Assembly: GCA_964543545.1 (NCBI GenBank)
Contig: CAZIYT010000001.1
Coordinates: 1,302,001-1,366,000 of the forward strand
Source of the DNA: UBA4416 sp964543545
Lineage (GTDB): Bacteria; Bacteroidota; Bacteroidia; B-17B0; Aurantibacillaceae
Length of the DNA: 64,000 bases
Reading direction: 5' to 3'
Shown here: positions 14,639 to 23,534 of the stretch, one piece after another
How the letters are laid out: each line of letters starts with the position of its first letter
Numbering within the stretch: the first letter of the stretch is position 1
Made by a program: the position numbers and the translations under genes
The notes under the pieces: model-generated
Told to the model about the DNA's origin: nothing
The model's database searches: none
Seen by the model: only the letters and a program-made list of their open reading frames with translations

Positions 14639-15562
14639 ATGAGTCTTTTAGTAGTAGGTACTGTCGCTTTCGATGCTATAGAAACACCTTTCGGAAAAAC
14701 AGATAAAATCGTAGGCGGCGCCGCAAGCTATATTGCCCTGGCAGCGTCTTACTTTCATAGAAATATCAGCCTGGTTTCTGTGGTAGGTGACGATTTTCCT
14801 AAAGACTTTTTAGATACCCTGACTTCCAAAGGAGTAGACCTTACAGGGCTGCAGGTAAAAGAAGGTGAGAAATCCTTTTTCTGGAGCGGCCGCTACCATA
14901 ACGATATGAATTCCCGCGACACGCTGGATACGCAATTGAACGTGCTGGAAACATTTGATCCGGTTGTTCCTGAAAACTGCAAGGAAGTAGACTTCCTGAT
15001 GCTGGGCAACCTCATGCCTTTGGTGCAGCAAAAAGTATTGAACCAGCTTACCAAACGCCCGAAGCTCATTGTACTGGATACCATGAATTTCTGGATGGAT
15101 ATTGCCATGGATGAGCTGATGAATACCCTGTCGCAGATCGACGTATTAACCATCAACGATTCGGAAGCACGCCAGCTTTCAGGCGAATACTCCCTGGTGA
15201 AAGCAGCACAGAAGATCCTGACTATGGGCCCTAAAGTACTCGTGATCAAAAAAGGCGAGCACGGCGCTTTATTGTTCAACAAGGAAGAAGTGTTCTTCGC
15301 TCCGGCGCTTCCGCTGGAAGATGTATTCGATCCTACCGGTGCAGGCGACAGCTTTGCCGGTGGCTTCATCGGTTACCTGGCCAAAACACAGGATATCAGC
15401 TTCGAGAATATGAAGCGCGCCATCATCTTCGGATCAGCTATGGCCAGCTTCACCGTTGAGAAATTTGGTACCGAGCGCCTCATCAACCTGTCTGATAAAG
15501 ACGTGCAGGAGCGCATCCAGGAATTCATCGACCTGGTGCAATTCGATATTTCCCTGGTATAA
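14639..15562 (+). CDS. PfkB-family carbohydrate kinase
   Basis: A 307-residue ribokinase-fold kinase that phosphorylates a sugar or nucleoside using ATP. Marks are the N-terminal GGAASYIALAASYF substrate loop, VVGDDFPKDFL, the ATP-site segment TINDSEARQLSG, and the anion-hole/catalytic motif DPTGAGDSFAGGF with D231 and the catalytic Asp237. The length is typical. It is monocistronic with a strong terminator after it. Close Bacteroidota relatives are annotated only as sugar kinases; the substrate is not determinable here. Confidence 0.9.
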   Translation: MSLLVVGTVAFDAIETPFGKTDKIVGGAASYIALAASYFHRNISLVSVVGDDFPKDFLDTLTSKGVDLTGLQVKEGEKSFFWSGRYHNDMNSRDTLDTQLNVLETFDPVVPENCKEVDFLMLGNLMPLVQQKVLNQLTKRPKLIVLDTMNFWMDIAMDELMNTLSQIDVLTINDSEARQLSGEYSLVKAAQKILTMGPKVLVIKKGEHGALLFNKEEVFFAPALPLEDVFDPTGAGDSFAGGFIGYLAKTQDISFENMKRAIIFGSAMASFTVEKFGTERLINLSDKDVQERIQEFIDLVQFDISLV

Positions 15563-15584
15563 TCCAGGCGAGCAACAATTTTTT

Positions 15585-15621
15585 AAAAGTCCCGTTACAT
15601 CCCTGTGACGGGACTTTTTTT
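15585..15621 (+). terminator. Intrinsic terminator after the PfkB kinase
   Basis: AAAAGTCCCGT, 12-base loop, ACGGGACTTTTTTT: an 11-bp stem with a U tract, 22 bp past the stop. Confidence 0.85.
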
Positions 15622-15644
15622 ATGTATCTTTATCAGGTAAGCTT

Positions 15645-16433
15645 ATGCCATTCAAATTAGCGATAGTCTTTTTCCTGGTCCTGTGCACCACGCTTTCGGG
15701 ACAGGTGGCAGAGCCCGTCACCATCAAATTTGCCGACAAGGACAGCAAAGCGGTGGTGGATGCCCTGGGAAATATTTATGTGATCCGAGGCGATGAGATC
15801 AAAAAATACAATCCTTTGGGACTATTTCTGAAAACCTTCAGCAACAAGCGCTATGGCAGTATAGAGGACGTCGATATCTCCAATCCCTTAAAGATCCTGG
15901 TGTATTACAGGGATTTCCAGCAGGTGCTGTTCCTCGACAACCAGCTGAGCCTGGCAACAGAGGTCATTTCCCTCGAAAAAGCCGGCTATGAGCAGGCTTC
16001 GCTGGTTTGTTCCTCCCTCAACAACAGCTTCTGGCTGTACGACAAGCAGAACAACGAGCTGTTGCGCTTCGATGCGGAGCTCAAAACACTGGTAAAAACG
16101 GGCAACCTCAAGCGCATCCTCGACCTCGATATCCAGCCCAATTACATGCGCGAGTCCGGTAATTATTTGTACCTCAACTGCCCGAAGGAAGGCATTCTTG
16201 TGTTCGACATTTACGGAACTTTTTATAAAACGATCCCCATCAAAAACCTGAAAGAATTTACGATTATCAATGGCAATGTGTTCTATTACGAGAATTTTGT
16301 TCTGAAAGAATACCAGGCACAAACCTTCAACACCATTGAAAAACCCTTTGCCGATCCGCTGCTGAAAACCGTGTATTGGAAGAACGACCGTTATTACAAA
16401 GTATACAGCGATTCGCTGCTGATTAGGCAATAA
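15645..16433 (+). CDS. Secreted beta-propeller-like protein of unknown function
   Basis: A 262-residue exported protein with a signal peptide (MPFKLAIVFFLVLCTTLSGQ). The mature part is a run of short beta-strand repeats such as VDALGNIYVIRGDEIKKYN, LVYYRDFQQVLFLDNQL and LLRFDAELKTL, resembling 6-bladed NHL/SBBP propellers. No catalytic motif is seen. Homologous conserved 'hypothetical' proteins occur widely in Bacteroidota near kinase and Usp genes. It lies 23 bp beyond the kinase terminator and may share a transcript with nothing else. Confidence 0.65.
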   Translation: MPFKLAIVFFLVLCTTLSGQVAEPVTIKFADKDSKAVVDALGNIYVIRGDEIKKYNPLGLFLKTFSNKRYGSIEDVDISNPLKILVYYRDFQQVLFLDNQLSLATEVISLEKAGYEQASLVCSSLNNSFWLYDKQNNELLRFDAELKTLVKTGNLKRILDLDIQPNYMRESGNYLYLNCPKEGILVFDIYGTFYKTIPIKNLKEFTIINGNVFYYENFVLKEYQAQTFNTIEKPFADPLLKTVYWKNDRYYKVYSDSLLIRQ

Positions 16434-16547
16434 CACGTGTTTTAGATTTTAGGAAGCCTGTTTTTACGAATTTTTATCATTTTTTTAGTCGTTTAATAAT
16501 CGGGCTTTATCGATTTTTCGTTATTTTTGGTAAAAACCCATTTCGCT

Positions 16548-17372
16548 ATGCTCATTAAAGAAAATCACTCCATTCTCATTCCCGTGGACTTTTCTAAACA
16601 GTCGCTGGTAGCGGTAAAGCAATCTTACAACCTGGCCAAGTTTACTAATTCGAAGATCATCCTGATGCATGTTTCTACGAAAAGCGATACTGAGCACAAG
16701 GAGGACCTGGAGAAGCTTGCGGAGCAAACACGCCGTGAAAGCGGGATGCAGGTGGAAACCATGAACCTGAAAGGAGATGTATATGAGCTTACGGATAAAA
16801 AAGCGGAGGAATTGCATTCATCTCTCATCATCATAGGCCTCGATACACAGGTAAAATTCAGGAGCTTTTTAGGCTCCAATACAGCCAGTAAATTCATCCG
16901 CAATGCTCCTTGCCCTGTGATTACCATCCGCTCGATGGAAAACAAGCCGACCTGCAAAAATATCGTTCTGCCTTTCGACAATACGCCTGAAAGCCGCGAA
17001 AAAGTGCCGATCGTGGTTCAGCTTGCCAAATATTACAACGCCGACATCCGGATCGTATGCGTGTTCAGCCCCAACGACCATAAATATGAGGATGAGATCC
17101 TGCCTTACCTGCAGCAGATCAAAAAATTCATTAAGGAAAAAGGGGTCAACTGTACCAATAAATCCATCCCGAGCAATAATATGGTGGAGGCCATTGTGGA
17201 CTACGCCAATAAAAACGATTGCGACCTCATTGTGCAGATGAACAAGAAAGACCTCAGTATCGGGGAGTTATTTGTAGGCAATGTTTCCCAGAAGCTTGTC
17301 GACCTCAGTAATATTCCCGTTTTATCCATCAACCCGATGAAGCGCGAAAGTCTCAGCAGCGGCATCCACTAA
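16548..17372 (+). CDS. Universal stress protein, tandem UspA domains
   Basis: A 274-residue cytosolic protein of two UspA domains. The first begins ILIPVDFSKQSLVAVKQSYN and ends in the nucleotide-loop motif LGSNTASKFIRNAPCPVITI (G-x2-G-x9-G[ST] variant); the second begins NIVLPFDNTPESREKVPIVV and ends VGNVSQKLVDLSNIPVLSI. Usp proteins bind ATP or AMP and support survival under stress. ATG 16548 is used; an upstream TTG at 16527 lies inside a -7-like box TATTTTTG (16522-16529), which probably drives this gene. The AsmA-like gene follows 17 bp later. Confidence 0.9.
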   Translation: MLIKENHSILIPVDFSKQSLVAVKQSYNLAKFTNSKIILMHVSTKSDTEHKEDLEKLAEQTRRESGMQVETMNLKGDVYELTDKKAEELHSSLIIIGLDTQVKFRSFLGSNTASKFIRNAPCPVITIRSMENKPTCKNIVLPFDNTPESREKVPIVVQLAKYYNADIRIVCVFSPNDHKYEDEILPYLQQIKKFIKEKGVNCTNKSIPSNNMVEAIVDYANKNDCDLIVQMNKKDLSIGELFVGNVSQKLVDLSNIPVLSINPMKRESLSSGIH

Positions 17373-17389
17373 TGTCCTTATTCCTATAG

Positions 17390-19801
17390 ATGAAGCTTCT
17401 CAAAAGGTGCCTGCTCGTTGTTCTTGTTCTCATCATTCTGATCCCGGGCGCACTTTTTATCATCACGCACTTTTATAAAAAAGAGATTGCGGATGCGCTG
17501 ATCAAAAACCTGGACGAGAACTTCGACCTCAGGCTCACCGTCAAGGAAGTCGATGTTTCCATTTTTGCCAACTTTCCCCAGGCATCCGTATCGCTCGACG
17601 ACGTTGTGCTGGATAACAAGCTGCATGCAGCCTCAGAGCCCTTATTGAAAGCGGAGAAGGTGAAAGTGTCCTTTAGCCTGCGCAAGCTGCTGAAAAAAGA
17701 ATTTGAGATCAATACGGTGGCCATTCAAACGGCCAGCATCAACCTGGTGACAAATGAGGACGGTACTAAAAATTTCGAGTTTAAGAAAAAGGATACCACG
17801 GCGACAGCCAAAGCAGGGGCAGGACTCGGTTTCAATATTCAGAAGATCAGCATCGACCATACGCAGTTCGACTTCCGCAATAAAGCCAGGGGGCAGCACA
17901 TCGCCCTGAACCTTCGGGAGGAGGTGATTAAAATGGACAGGCATTCCGAGGGCTTCGATTTTAAGCTGAAAGGAGATGTGGAGATCGGAGGCTTGCTGTT
18001 TAAGCCTGAGAAGGGCGCCTTTTTAAGCAACACCTCTGCAAAGCTCGACCTGGAGGGCTCTTTGTTTACGGTGAATAAAACCTGTTTTATCCGTGAACCG
18101 TCTTTTGTAGAGATAGAAGACATCCGCTATCCGGCAAATGTATTCATAAAACTGGGCGAGGAAAAAAGCCTGGCCCTGAAGATCGCTGCCAAAGGGATTT
18201 CTTATCACAAAGGCATCAAGCTCGTCAATACGAAGATCGGTAAGCTCCTTTCCAATTATTCCTTTTCCAGGCCCCTGGATGTCGACCTCTTACTCTACAC
18301 ATCCTTGGGCAAAAGACAAGATCCGGTGATTGTGCTGAAGGTGGAAAGCGAGCATACTACCGTGACTATCGGGCACAGCAAAGTAACCTATGAGGATGTG
18401 TCTTTTAAAGGATTGATTCTGAGCCTGGATTCGGCCATGGACAAGGGCAATGAAGAGCAGGCCATCGTTAAATTTTCGCAGATCAGGGGAAATATCTATG
18501 ATGTTCCGTTTACGGCTTCAGTCCATGTGAAAAACTTTACCGAGCCGCAGATCGCCGTCAATGCCGCCCTCAGCATCAATGCACAAAAGGTAAAGCTGAA
18601 GGCATCGGAAGAATTTGATCTCAATGGCTATTGCGTTGCGCGTGTGAGTTACTCGGGGCCGGCCTCGAAGATCAACAAGCAGGAATTTCTAAGCAATGCG
18701 ATGAAGCTAAGGGCCAACCTCAGCTTTAAGAATTTCAGCTACAAGCAAAAGCACAAGTCCTCTGTCTTTACCGTCAACGGGAAAGCGCTTGTCACCAATA
18801 CGAATCTGTCGTTCGGGAACCTTGTTCTTAAGACCAACGGCGGTGAGGTTTCCCTCAAGGGAAAGGTTGAGCAGTTTACGCCCTATGTGCTTGGCTTAGG
18901 GAATGACCTCAACATCAACCTGGAAGCTTACACCAACCACTTCGATCTGAATCCCTTTATGAAAAGCAGCCCGAAAAAAGGGGTAGCGAAGGAGGCGGCA
19001 AAGGAGAAGGCAAAAGAGACCACCAAGGCGCAGTCGCAGGCGGTGAAGCAGCTCAATAACGAGAGCGTGTTCGATTTCAACGTGTCGCTCAGGGCAAAGA
19101 AAATGCTCATCCGGAAGGTGGTGGCAGAAGATGTGGTGATGAACCTGGCGTATAAAAATGACCTGCTGAACTTAAAATCCGTGAGCATGAGAACATGTGG
19201 CGGTAAGCTTAAGGTAAGCGGTACCATCCGTAACCTGCAGGAGATCAAGGCGGGGATCAGCGCGGATAATATCAATGTGACCACCTTATTCGAGCAGTTT
19301 GAAAATTTCGGACAGCAGGCCATTCAGTCGAAGCACCTGAAAGGAAAAATATCGCTGGATGCTGTTTTCAATGCCGAGCTCGATGAGAAAATGGAGATTG
19401 TGCCTTACACCATGCTGGGCAATGTGGATCTGAAACTGAAGGAAGGGCATTTGCTGGAATACGAGCCTTTGCAGAATGTGTCGAACTTTATTTTTCATAA
19501 CCGCGATTTCAATGACATTACCTTTTCGGAGATCAATGAGCGCTTCCACATCAAAGGCTATGAGATGCGGATCGAGGAGCTGGAGATCGCTTCCAATATC
19601 CTGAACCTCTTTGTGAGCGGAACCTATAACTTTAAGTCGCAGTCCAGTATCAACCTGGTGATTCCCTGGAGCAACCTGAAAAAACGCGGAAAAAACTACA
19701 TTCCCAAATCATCGGGCCTGGCAGCGGAAGACACCAAAGGCCTGAAGCTCAATTATTCGGGAGAGCCTAAAAAAATGAAGCTCAGTTTAGGTCATAAATA
19801 A
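17390..19801 (+). CDS. AsmA-family protein
   Basis: An 803-residue envelope protein with one N-terminal membrane segment (MKLLKRCLLVVLVLIILIPG) followed by a long periplasmic beta-rich region. The AsmA N-terminal domain is recognisable in VKEVDVSIFANFPQASVSLD and LLKAEKVKVSFSLRKLLKKE; the AsmA_2-like C-terminal domain is near 620-780 (GNVDLKLKEGHLLEYEPL). A charged, low-complexity stretch rich in Lys and Ala lies near 530-550. AsmA-like proteins are thought to bridge phospholipids from inner to outer membrane. It starts 17 bp after the Usp gene, so co-transcription is likely. Confidence 0.88.
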   Translation: MKLLKRCLLVVLVLIILIPGALFIITHFYKKEIADALIKNLDENFDLRLTVKEVDVSIFANFPQASVSLDDVVLDNKLHAASEPLLKAEKVKVSFSLRKLLKKEFEINTVAIQTASINLVTNEDGTKNFEFKKKDTTATAKAGAGLGFNIQKISIDHTQFDFRNKARGQHIALNLREEVIKMDRHSEGFDFKLKGDVEIGGLLFKPEKGAFLSNTSAKLDLEGSLFTVNKTCFIREPSFVEIEDIRYPANVFIKLGEEKSLALKIAAKGISYHKGIKLVNTKIGKLLSNYSFSRPLDVDLLLYTSLGKRQDPVIVLKVESEHTTVTIGHSKVTYEDVSFKGLILSLDSAMDKGNEEQAIVKFSQIRGNIYDVPFTASVHVKNFTEPQIAVNAALSINAQKVKLKASEEFDLNGYCVARVSYSGPASKINKQEFLSNAMKLRANLSFKNFSYKQKHKSSVFTVNGKALVTNTNLSFGNLVLKTNGGEVSLKGKVEQFTPYVLGLGNDLNINLEAYTNHFDLNPFMKSSPKKGVAKEAAKEKAKETTKAQSQAVKQLNNESVFDFNVSLRAKKMLIRKVVAEDVVMNLAYKNDLLNLKSVSMRTCGGKLKVSGTIRNLQEIKAGISADNINVTTLFEQFENFGQQAIQSKHLKGKISLDAVFNAELDEKMEIVPYTMLGNVDLKLKEGHLLEYEPLQNVSNFIFHNRDFNDITFSEINERFHIKGYEMRIEELEIASNILNLFVSGTYNFKSQSSINLVIPWSNLKKRGKNYIPKSSGLAAEDTKGLKLNYSGEPKKMKLSLGHK

Positions 19802-19872
19802 TCAACCGAAACTTAACATTCGGATAACATTCCGCTGAGGTTAAGTTAAAGCCGCTTGATTTACTTTGCGTC

Positions 19873-20214
19873 ATGAAACGCATGTTAAGCATTCTTTTAC
19901 TGGTTGTATTATGTTCGGGCCACCTGCTGGCCGGCGAGCGCCCTGAGGCTGCGACCAAAACAATCATGATCAGCGGCAAGGTATCCGATCCTAAAAACAA
20001 CGAGCTGCTGGCCGGTGTAAAAATAGAATGTGAAGCTTGCGGAAAAGTGGTTTATTCCGACCTCGACGGACGCTTCTTTATTTACCTGCAGGTCGAGGCT
20101 TCACAAAATGCAGCCATTGCATTTACACAGGTAGGCTATAATACCAAAACCCTGAAATTGCAGGAGATTGGCGCTAATGCAGGAAACCTGGAGATCAGCC
20201 TGGAGCAGGAATAG
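19873..20214 (+). CDS. Secreted carboxypeptidase-regulatory-like (CarboxypepD_reg) domain protein
   Basis: A 113-residue exported protein: signal peptide MKRMLSILLLVVLCSGHLLA, then a single Ig-like regulatory fold of the kind found at the N-terminus of TonB-dependent receptors (ISGKVSDPKNNELLAGVKIE, YSDLDGRFFIYL, AFTQVGYNTKTL). It is free-standing and not followed by a barrel. Small free-standing versions are common in Bacteroidota, with no known role. A -7-like TTACTTTG lies 5 bp upstream of the ATG. Confidence 0.82.
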   Translation: MKRMLSILLLVVLCSGHLLAGERPEAATKTIMISGKVSDPKNNELLAGVKIECEACGKVVYSDLDGRFFIYLQVEASQNAAIAFTQVGYNTKTLKLQEIGANAGNLEISLEQE

Positions 20215-20340
20215 AAACTGCTAATGTAAAGTTAAGGTTATGTTTTGGTTACGGTTGTAACAACATTTCCTCTTTTTGGGTATAATTGTATCAGAAATCT
20301 GGCATAGATTTTTGATATCATCATTTAAAAACCCGGAATT

Positions 20341-20802
20341 ATGAAAACCTTAGCCCTCATCACCGCCCTGTTACTCGGCTCCATCGCCTTTGCACAGGAC
20401 ATCACCATAAAAGACGAAACACCTTCTCAAACCAATCTGGCCTATTCAGGGCAGCATACCAGTTATTACGATAACGGTGCCGTAAAAGAAGTACTCACCT
20501 TCAAAGAAGGAAAACTGAACGGGGAAGCTGTAAAATATTACGAGAACGGACAAAAAATGGAGTCCGGCCAATACGATAGCAACTTAAAGTTCGGCCTGTG
20601 GACACGCTTCCATAAAAACGGAGCGGTTGCCGCCGAAGCTTCTTACAAAAACGATAAGAAAGACGGTACCTGGATGGTATACAGTGAAAAAGGGAATAAG
20701 CTTTTTCAAATGGAATACAAGGACGGAGAAAAAACAGGAACCTGGTACCAGTGGGATGAAGCCGGAAACGTGCTGAAAACCACGTCTTACAATGCGATGT
20801 AA
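20341..20802 (+). CDS. Secreted MORN-variant repeat protein
   Basis: A 153-residue protein with a signal peptide (MKTLALITALLLGSIAFAQ) and four to five MORN_2-type repeats, each like YYDNGAVKEVLTFKEGKLNG, YYENGQKMESGQYDSNLKFG, FHKNGAVAAEASYKNDKKDG, YSEKGNKLFQMEYKDGEKTG. Such proteins are often labelled 'YwqK family antitoxin', but the exported form here argues for an envelope role. The upstream 126 bp contains an inverted repeat GTTAC-GGTT-GTAAC near 20247. A terminator follows. Confidence 0.8.
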   Translation: MKTLALITALLLGSIAFAQDITIKDETPSQTNLAYSGQHTSYYDNGAVKEVLTFKEGKLNGEAVKYYENGQKMESGQYDSNLKFGLWTRFHKNGAVAAEASYKNDKKDGTWMVYSEKGNKLFQMEYKDGEKTGTWYQWDEAGNVLKTTSYNAM

Positions 20803-20824
20803 TCCGCAAACATTTTTTAAGGTG

Positions 20825-20858
20825 AAAAGCCGTCACGATCATTGTGGCGGCTTTTTTT
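20825..20858 (+). terminator. Intrinsic terminator after the MORN protein
   Basis: AAAAGCCGTCACGAT and ATTGTGGCGGCTTTTTTT pair along their length with two G-U wobbles. The core TCACGATCAT is shared with the terminator at 56460. Confidence 0.85.
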
Positions 20859-20996
20859 GTGGGCCGCTGGAGCGTATCTTTTTAGGAAGGCGGCCACGGA
20901 TCTTTCCAAAATAATTATCCTATCTACATGATGGGGCGACGGTGAGCACTGTATGATCCGGAATAAGTAAAAACAATACATTAGCAGGCGCTAAGC

Positions 20997-21024
20997 AAAA
21001 AAGGGAGCGAAAGCTCCCTTTTTA
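20997..21024 (-). terminator. Bidirectional terminator after fbp
   Basis: AAAAAAGGGAGC-GAAA-GCTCCCTTTTT, a compact 6-bp GC stem with A/T tracts on both sides, 25 bp past the fbp stop on the minus strand. The DNA from 20859 to 20996 shows nothing else. Confidence 0.85.
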
Positions 21025-21048
21025 CTTATATCTGAGATTTTAAAGCGC

Positions 21049-22062
21049 TTAGGCGCCCACTTCCTTGAATTTGGTCATAAACTCCATGGCTTTGTTTACC
21101 ATGCCGGTAGAGCCCAGGAATAAAGGCGTACGCTGGTGCAGCTCGGTGATGTCGAGCTCCATGATGCGCTTATAGCCGTCTGTAGCCCTGCCGCCGGCCT
21201 GCTCAATGATAAAAGCCAGGGGATTGCATTCGTATAATAGACGAAGCTTGCCTTTCGGCGATTTGGTAGTGGTTGGGTAAATGTAAACACCGCCGGTGAT
21301 GAGGTTACGGTGAATATCGGCAACGCCTGAGCCGATGTAGCGGCTGGAATACGGCCTGTTGGTGGCTTTGTCTTCTTCCTGGCAGTATTTGATGTATTTT
21401 TTCACGCCATCAGGAAAGTGCAGGTAATTGCCTTCGTTGATGGAGTAGGTTTTGCCGTCTTGCGGCATTTGCATGTTCGGATGCGAAAGGCAGAACTCGC
21501 CGATGCTTGGGTCGAGGGTAAAGCCATTCACGCCTTTGCCGGTGGTATATACCAGCATGGCAGATGAGCCGTAGATGATATAGCCCGCAGCCACCTGCTC
21601 GGTGCCGCGCTGCATAAAATCTTCGTGCGTGCCCGGGCCGTTGAGGCTCACACGGCGGTAAATAGAGAAAATAGTGCCGATAGACACGTTCACGTCAATA
21701 TTGGAAGAGCCGTCGAGTGGATCCATCGCTACCACGTATCGGGCATTCCTGGAGATTTCCGAATCGATCGGGATAATGTCCTCATTTTCCTCGCTGGCAA
21801 TGGCACAGCACTCGCCACCTGCTTTGAGGGCTGCAATGAACTGGTCATTGGCAAACACATCCAGCTTTTTCACACGCTCGCCCTGCACATTGGTATCGCC
21901 GGTTTCACCGAGGATCTCTACCAGGCCGGCCTTCGATACCTCGCGGTTCACAATCTTGGCGGCAATGCCAATATCTCTTAAAAGCCTTGATAATTCGCCC
22001 TTAGCGAAGGGAAAGTCGTTTTGTTTCTCGATGATAAATTGGCCTAATGTTGTTACGTTCAT
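21049..22062 (-). CDS. fbp: Class 1 fructose-1,6-bisphosphatase
   Basis: A 337-residue class I FBPase that dephosphorylates fructose 1,6-bisphosphate in gluconeogenesis. The metal-binding motif MDPLDGSSNIDVN, the phosphate-site SSRYIGSGVADIHRNL and the C-terminal NPLAFIIEQAGGRATDG are all present and full length. The ATG at 22062 (MNVTTLGQFIIEKQ) fits the family. It is monocistronic, with a terminator at 20997-21024. Nothing is unusual. Confidence 0.97.
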   Translation of the reverse strand: MNVTTLGQFIIEKQNDFPFAKGELSRLLRDIGIAAKIVNREVSKAGLVEILGETGDTNVQGERVKKLDVFANDQFIAALKAGGECCAIASEENEDIIPIDSEISRNARYVVAMDPLDGSSNIDVNVSIGTIFSIYRRVSLNGPGTHEDFMQRGTEQVAAGYIIYGSSAMLVYTTGKGVNGFTLDPSIGEFCLSHPNMQMPQDGKTYSINEGNYLHFPDGVKKYIKYCQEEDKATNRPYSSRYIGSGVADIHRNLITGGVYIYPTTTKSPKGKLRLLYECNPLAFIIEQAGGRATDGYKRIMELDITELHQRTPLFLGSTGMVNKAMEFMTKFKEVGA

Positions 22063-22225
22063 GTGAGGTTTTAGTTATGAAATGAAGAATAAATTAGTAG
22101 TAGTCAAACACTTTACAAAAGTAAAAAAGCGCTTCGATCTGGAAGCACTTTTTGAGAAAATGTTGGTAATTAATACCGTATTCCTACGTGGTTGGGTAAA
22201 TAGCAGCTGTTTTTAAGCCAAAGGC

Positions 22226-22498
22226 TTATCGGGAATAATCGTCTTTCAGGAATTCGCGCCAGTCGCCCAGGTTGGAGATGACCTGTAACTGGCGGTAGTG
22301 CTGGTGAAAAGTCTCCTCATCTGCCTGGGCATTGAGGATTTTGAGCCTGTAGGTGTCAAAATTAGCCAGGGCAAATTTTTCTTCGGCGGAAAGGGATTTT
22401 CCACTGAACTCCTTGTCACGCAGATCGTTAATGCTTTCGCTGCCCCCAATGTCCTGTTTGGTGAAAAATTTCCTGGCGATATCGTTTTTAAAGTCCAT
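22226..22498 (-). CDS. Hypothetical protein (90 aa)
   Basis: A small, highly charged, helical, cytosolic protein with no recognised domain. It begins MDFKNDIARKFFTKQDIGGS (ATG at 22498; an ATG three codons earlier at 22507 is possible). The composition resembles conserved small hypothetical proteins of Bacteroidota rather than a spurious frame, and its codon use matches neighbours. It is divergent from the gene at 22563. Confidence 0.5.
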   Translation of the reverse strand: MDFKNDIARKFFTKQDIGGSESINDLRDKEFSGKSLSAEEKFALANFDTYRLKILNAQADEETFHQHYRQLQVISNLGDWREFLKDDYSR

Positions 22499-22562
22499 TC
22501 CTTTCAAAGATAATAAAAACGAATAATTAAATTAGCGTGCCAGGAAAGGCTTTTCTAACAGA

Positions 22563-23177
22563 ATGTTGTTAAAACCCCGATACCAGCTAATAGCCCTACT
22601 TGTAGCGATACTAAGTAAGAATACGTATTTCGCCCAACAGCCTATAAGCCGCTACGAATTTCGCTGGGCCTGTTTTCATCCGCTGACTGCTCTGAAAATA
22701 AAAAAACAATTGCCAAAGGCCCTGGCGATATACAGCGACATGAAGAAGAGTGGGATGCCCGATGCCTACAACAGCGGCGGAAAGCTCGATGCCTTCCGGC
22801 ATGTGTACACCATGGCTTTCCTGGCCCGGAATATCAGGCCCCGCAAACTCCGGAAGCTGGGCATCGCGCATGAAAAAGGCAATGAGAGGCAGTTTCGTGA
22901 GGGACAGCAGGAGGAAGGCGAGCGCCCCGATAGCCTGGCCTGCGACATGGATCTCCGCAACAATGAGCTGGGCTTTGCCATAGGCTCTGCCAACCGCAGG
23001 GCCGGCGATACGCTCCTCAAGGAACTGGTGCTGCAGGCCATCAGGGATGGAAAGGCCTGGTATCTGAAGCGGAATGCCCGCTCGGAATATGTGGATTGCG
23101 CCGGCAAAGCCCTGGACCCGACCCTGTACCGCGAAAGCTGGTATGTTCCCAAATGCCTCATCAAAACAAATGAGTAG
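22563..23177 (+). CDS. Secreted DUF6973-like protein
   Basis: A 204-residue exported protein with a signal peptide ending near TYFAQQ. The core has a conserved pattern with many His, Asp and Asn residues: GGKLDAFRHVYTMAFLA, GIAHEKGNERQF, and ACDMDLRNNELGFAIG. This matches my recollection of the DUF6973 pattern (DAxRH ... HE ... MDLxNNxxG), which looks like a metal-binding hydrolase, but no activity is established. It is monocistronic, followed by a 357-bp repeat-containing gap. Confidence 0.65.
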   Translation: MLLKPRYQLIALLVAILSKNTYFAQQPISRYEFRWACFHPLTALKIKKQLPKALAIYSDMKKSGMPDAYNSGGKLDAFRHVYTMAFLARNIRPRKLRKLGIAHEKGNERQFREGQQEEGERPDSLACDMDLRNNELGFAIGSANRRAGDTLLKELVLQAIRDGKAWYLKRNARSEYVDCAGKALDPTLYRESWYVPKCLIKTNE

Positions 23178-23348
23178 CTTTGTCCCGATCACTCTACCGG
23201 GATCGCTCAGCCAGCGATATACCGAAGGCTCTGCCGTTGACTGAGTGTAACCGAAGGCAAAAGGGATGTGAGAGGTGTGTTTTTAATTCTTTGATTTACA
23301 GGTGAATACCTGGTTAATGCCGGTTTGCGCCAGGGATGCGGAGGGCTT

Positions 23349-23391
23349 GGTTCCTTTAATGCGCCCGCCCGTTCTTGCGCATTAAAGAACC
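23349..23391. repeat. Long GC-rich hairpin in the 23178-23534 intergenic region
   Basis: GGTTCCTTTAATGCGC (23349-23364), a 12-base loop, and GCGCATTAAAGAACC (23377-23391) pair over 15 bp with one bulged C. There is no U tract, so it is not an ordinary terminator. Upstream (23235-23262) lies an inverted copy of the CTTCGACTACGCTCAGTC repeat; downstream is a GC-rich CCGCCCGGGCGCCC stretch. It may be a REP-like element. Confidence 0.6.
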
Positions 23392-23478
23392 GGAACGAAG
23401 TGGAGCCCGGAAGCAGCCCGCCCGGGCGCCCAACTAAATACAAAAAATCGAATAAATGGATTGCCTATTTTTAATAAA

Positions 23479-23511
23479 TTTGTTGATAAATTAAAAAAAA
23501 GTGTATCTTTG
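23479..23511 (+). promoter_or_regulatory. Promoter of the yceD-rpmF pair
   Basis: TTTG at 23479-23482 and TATCTTTG at 23504-23511, 21 bp apart, are close to the Bacteroidota consensus. The ATG is at 23535. Confidence 0.7.
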
Positions 23512-23534
23512 CCCTCCATTTTGAGGAAGAAGCT

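Noticed and set aside
23207..23443. Minus-strand frame of 78 codons in the hairpin region
   Set aside because: It runs through the hairpin and repeat DNA with low-complexity composition and no start context.
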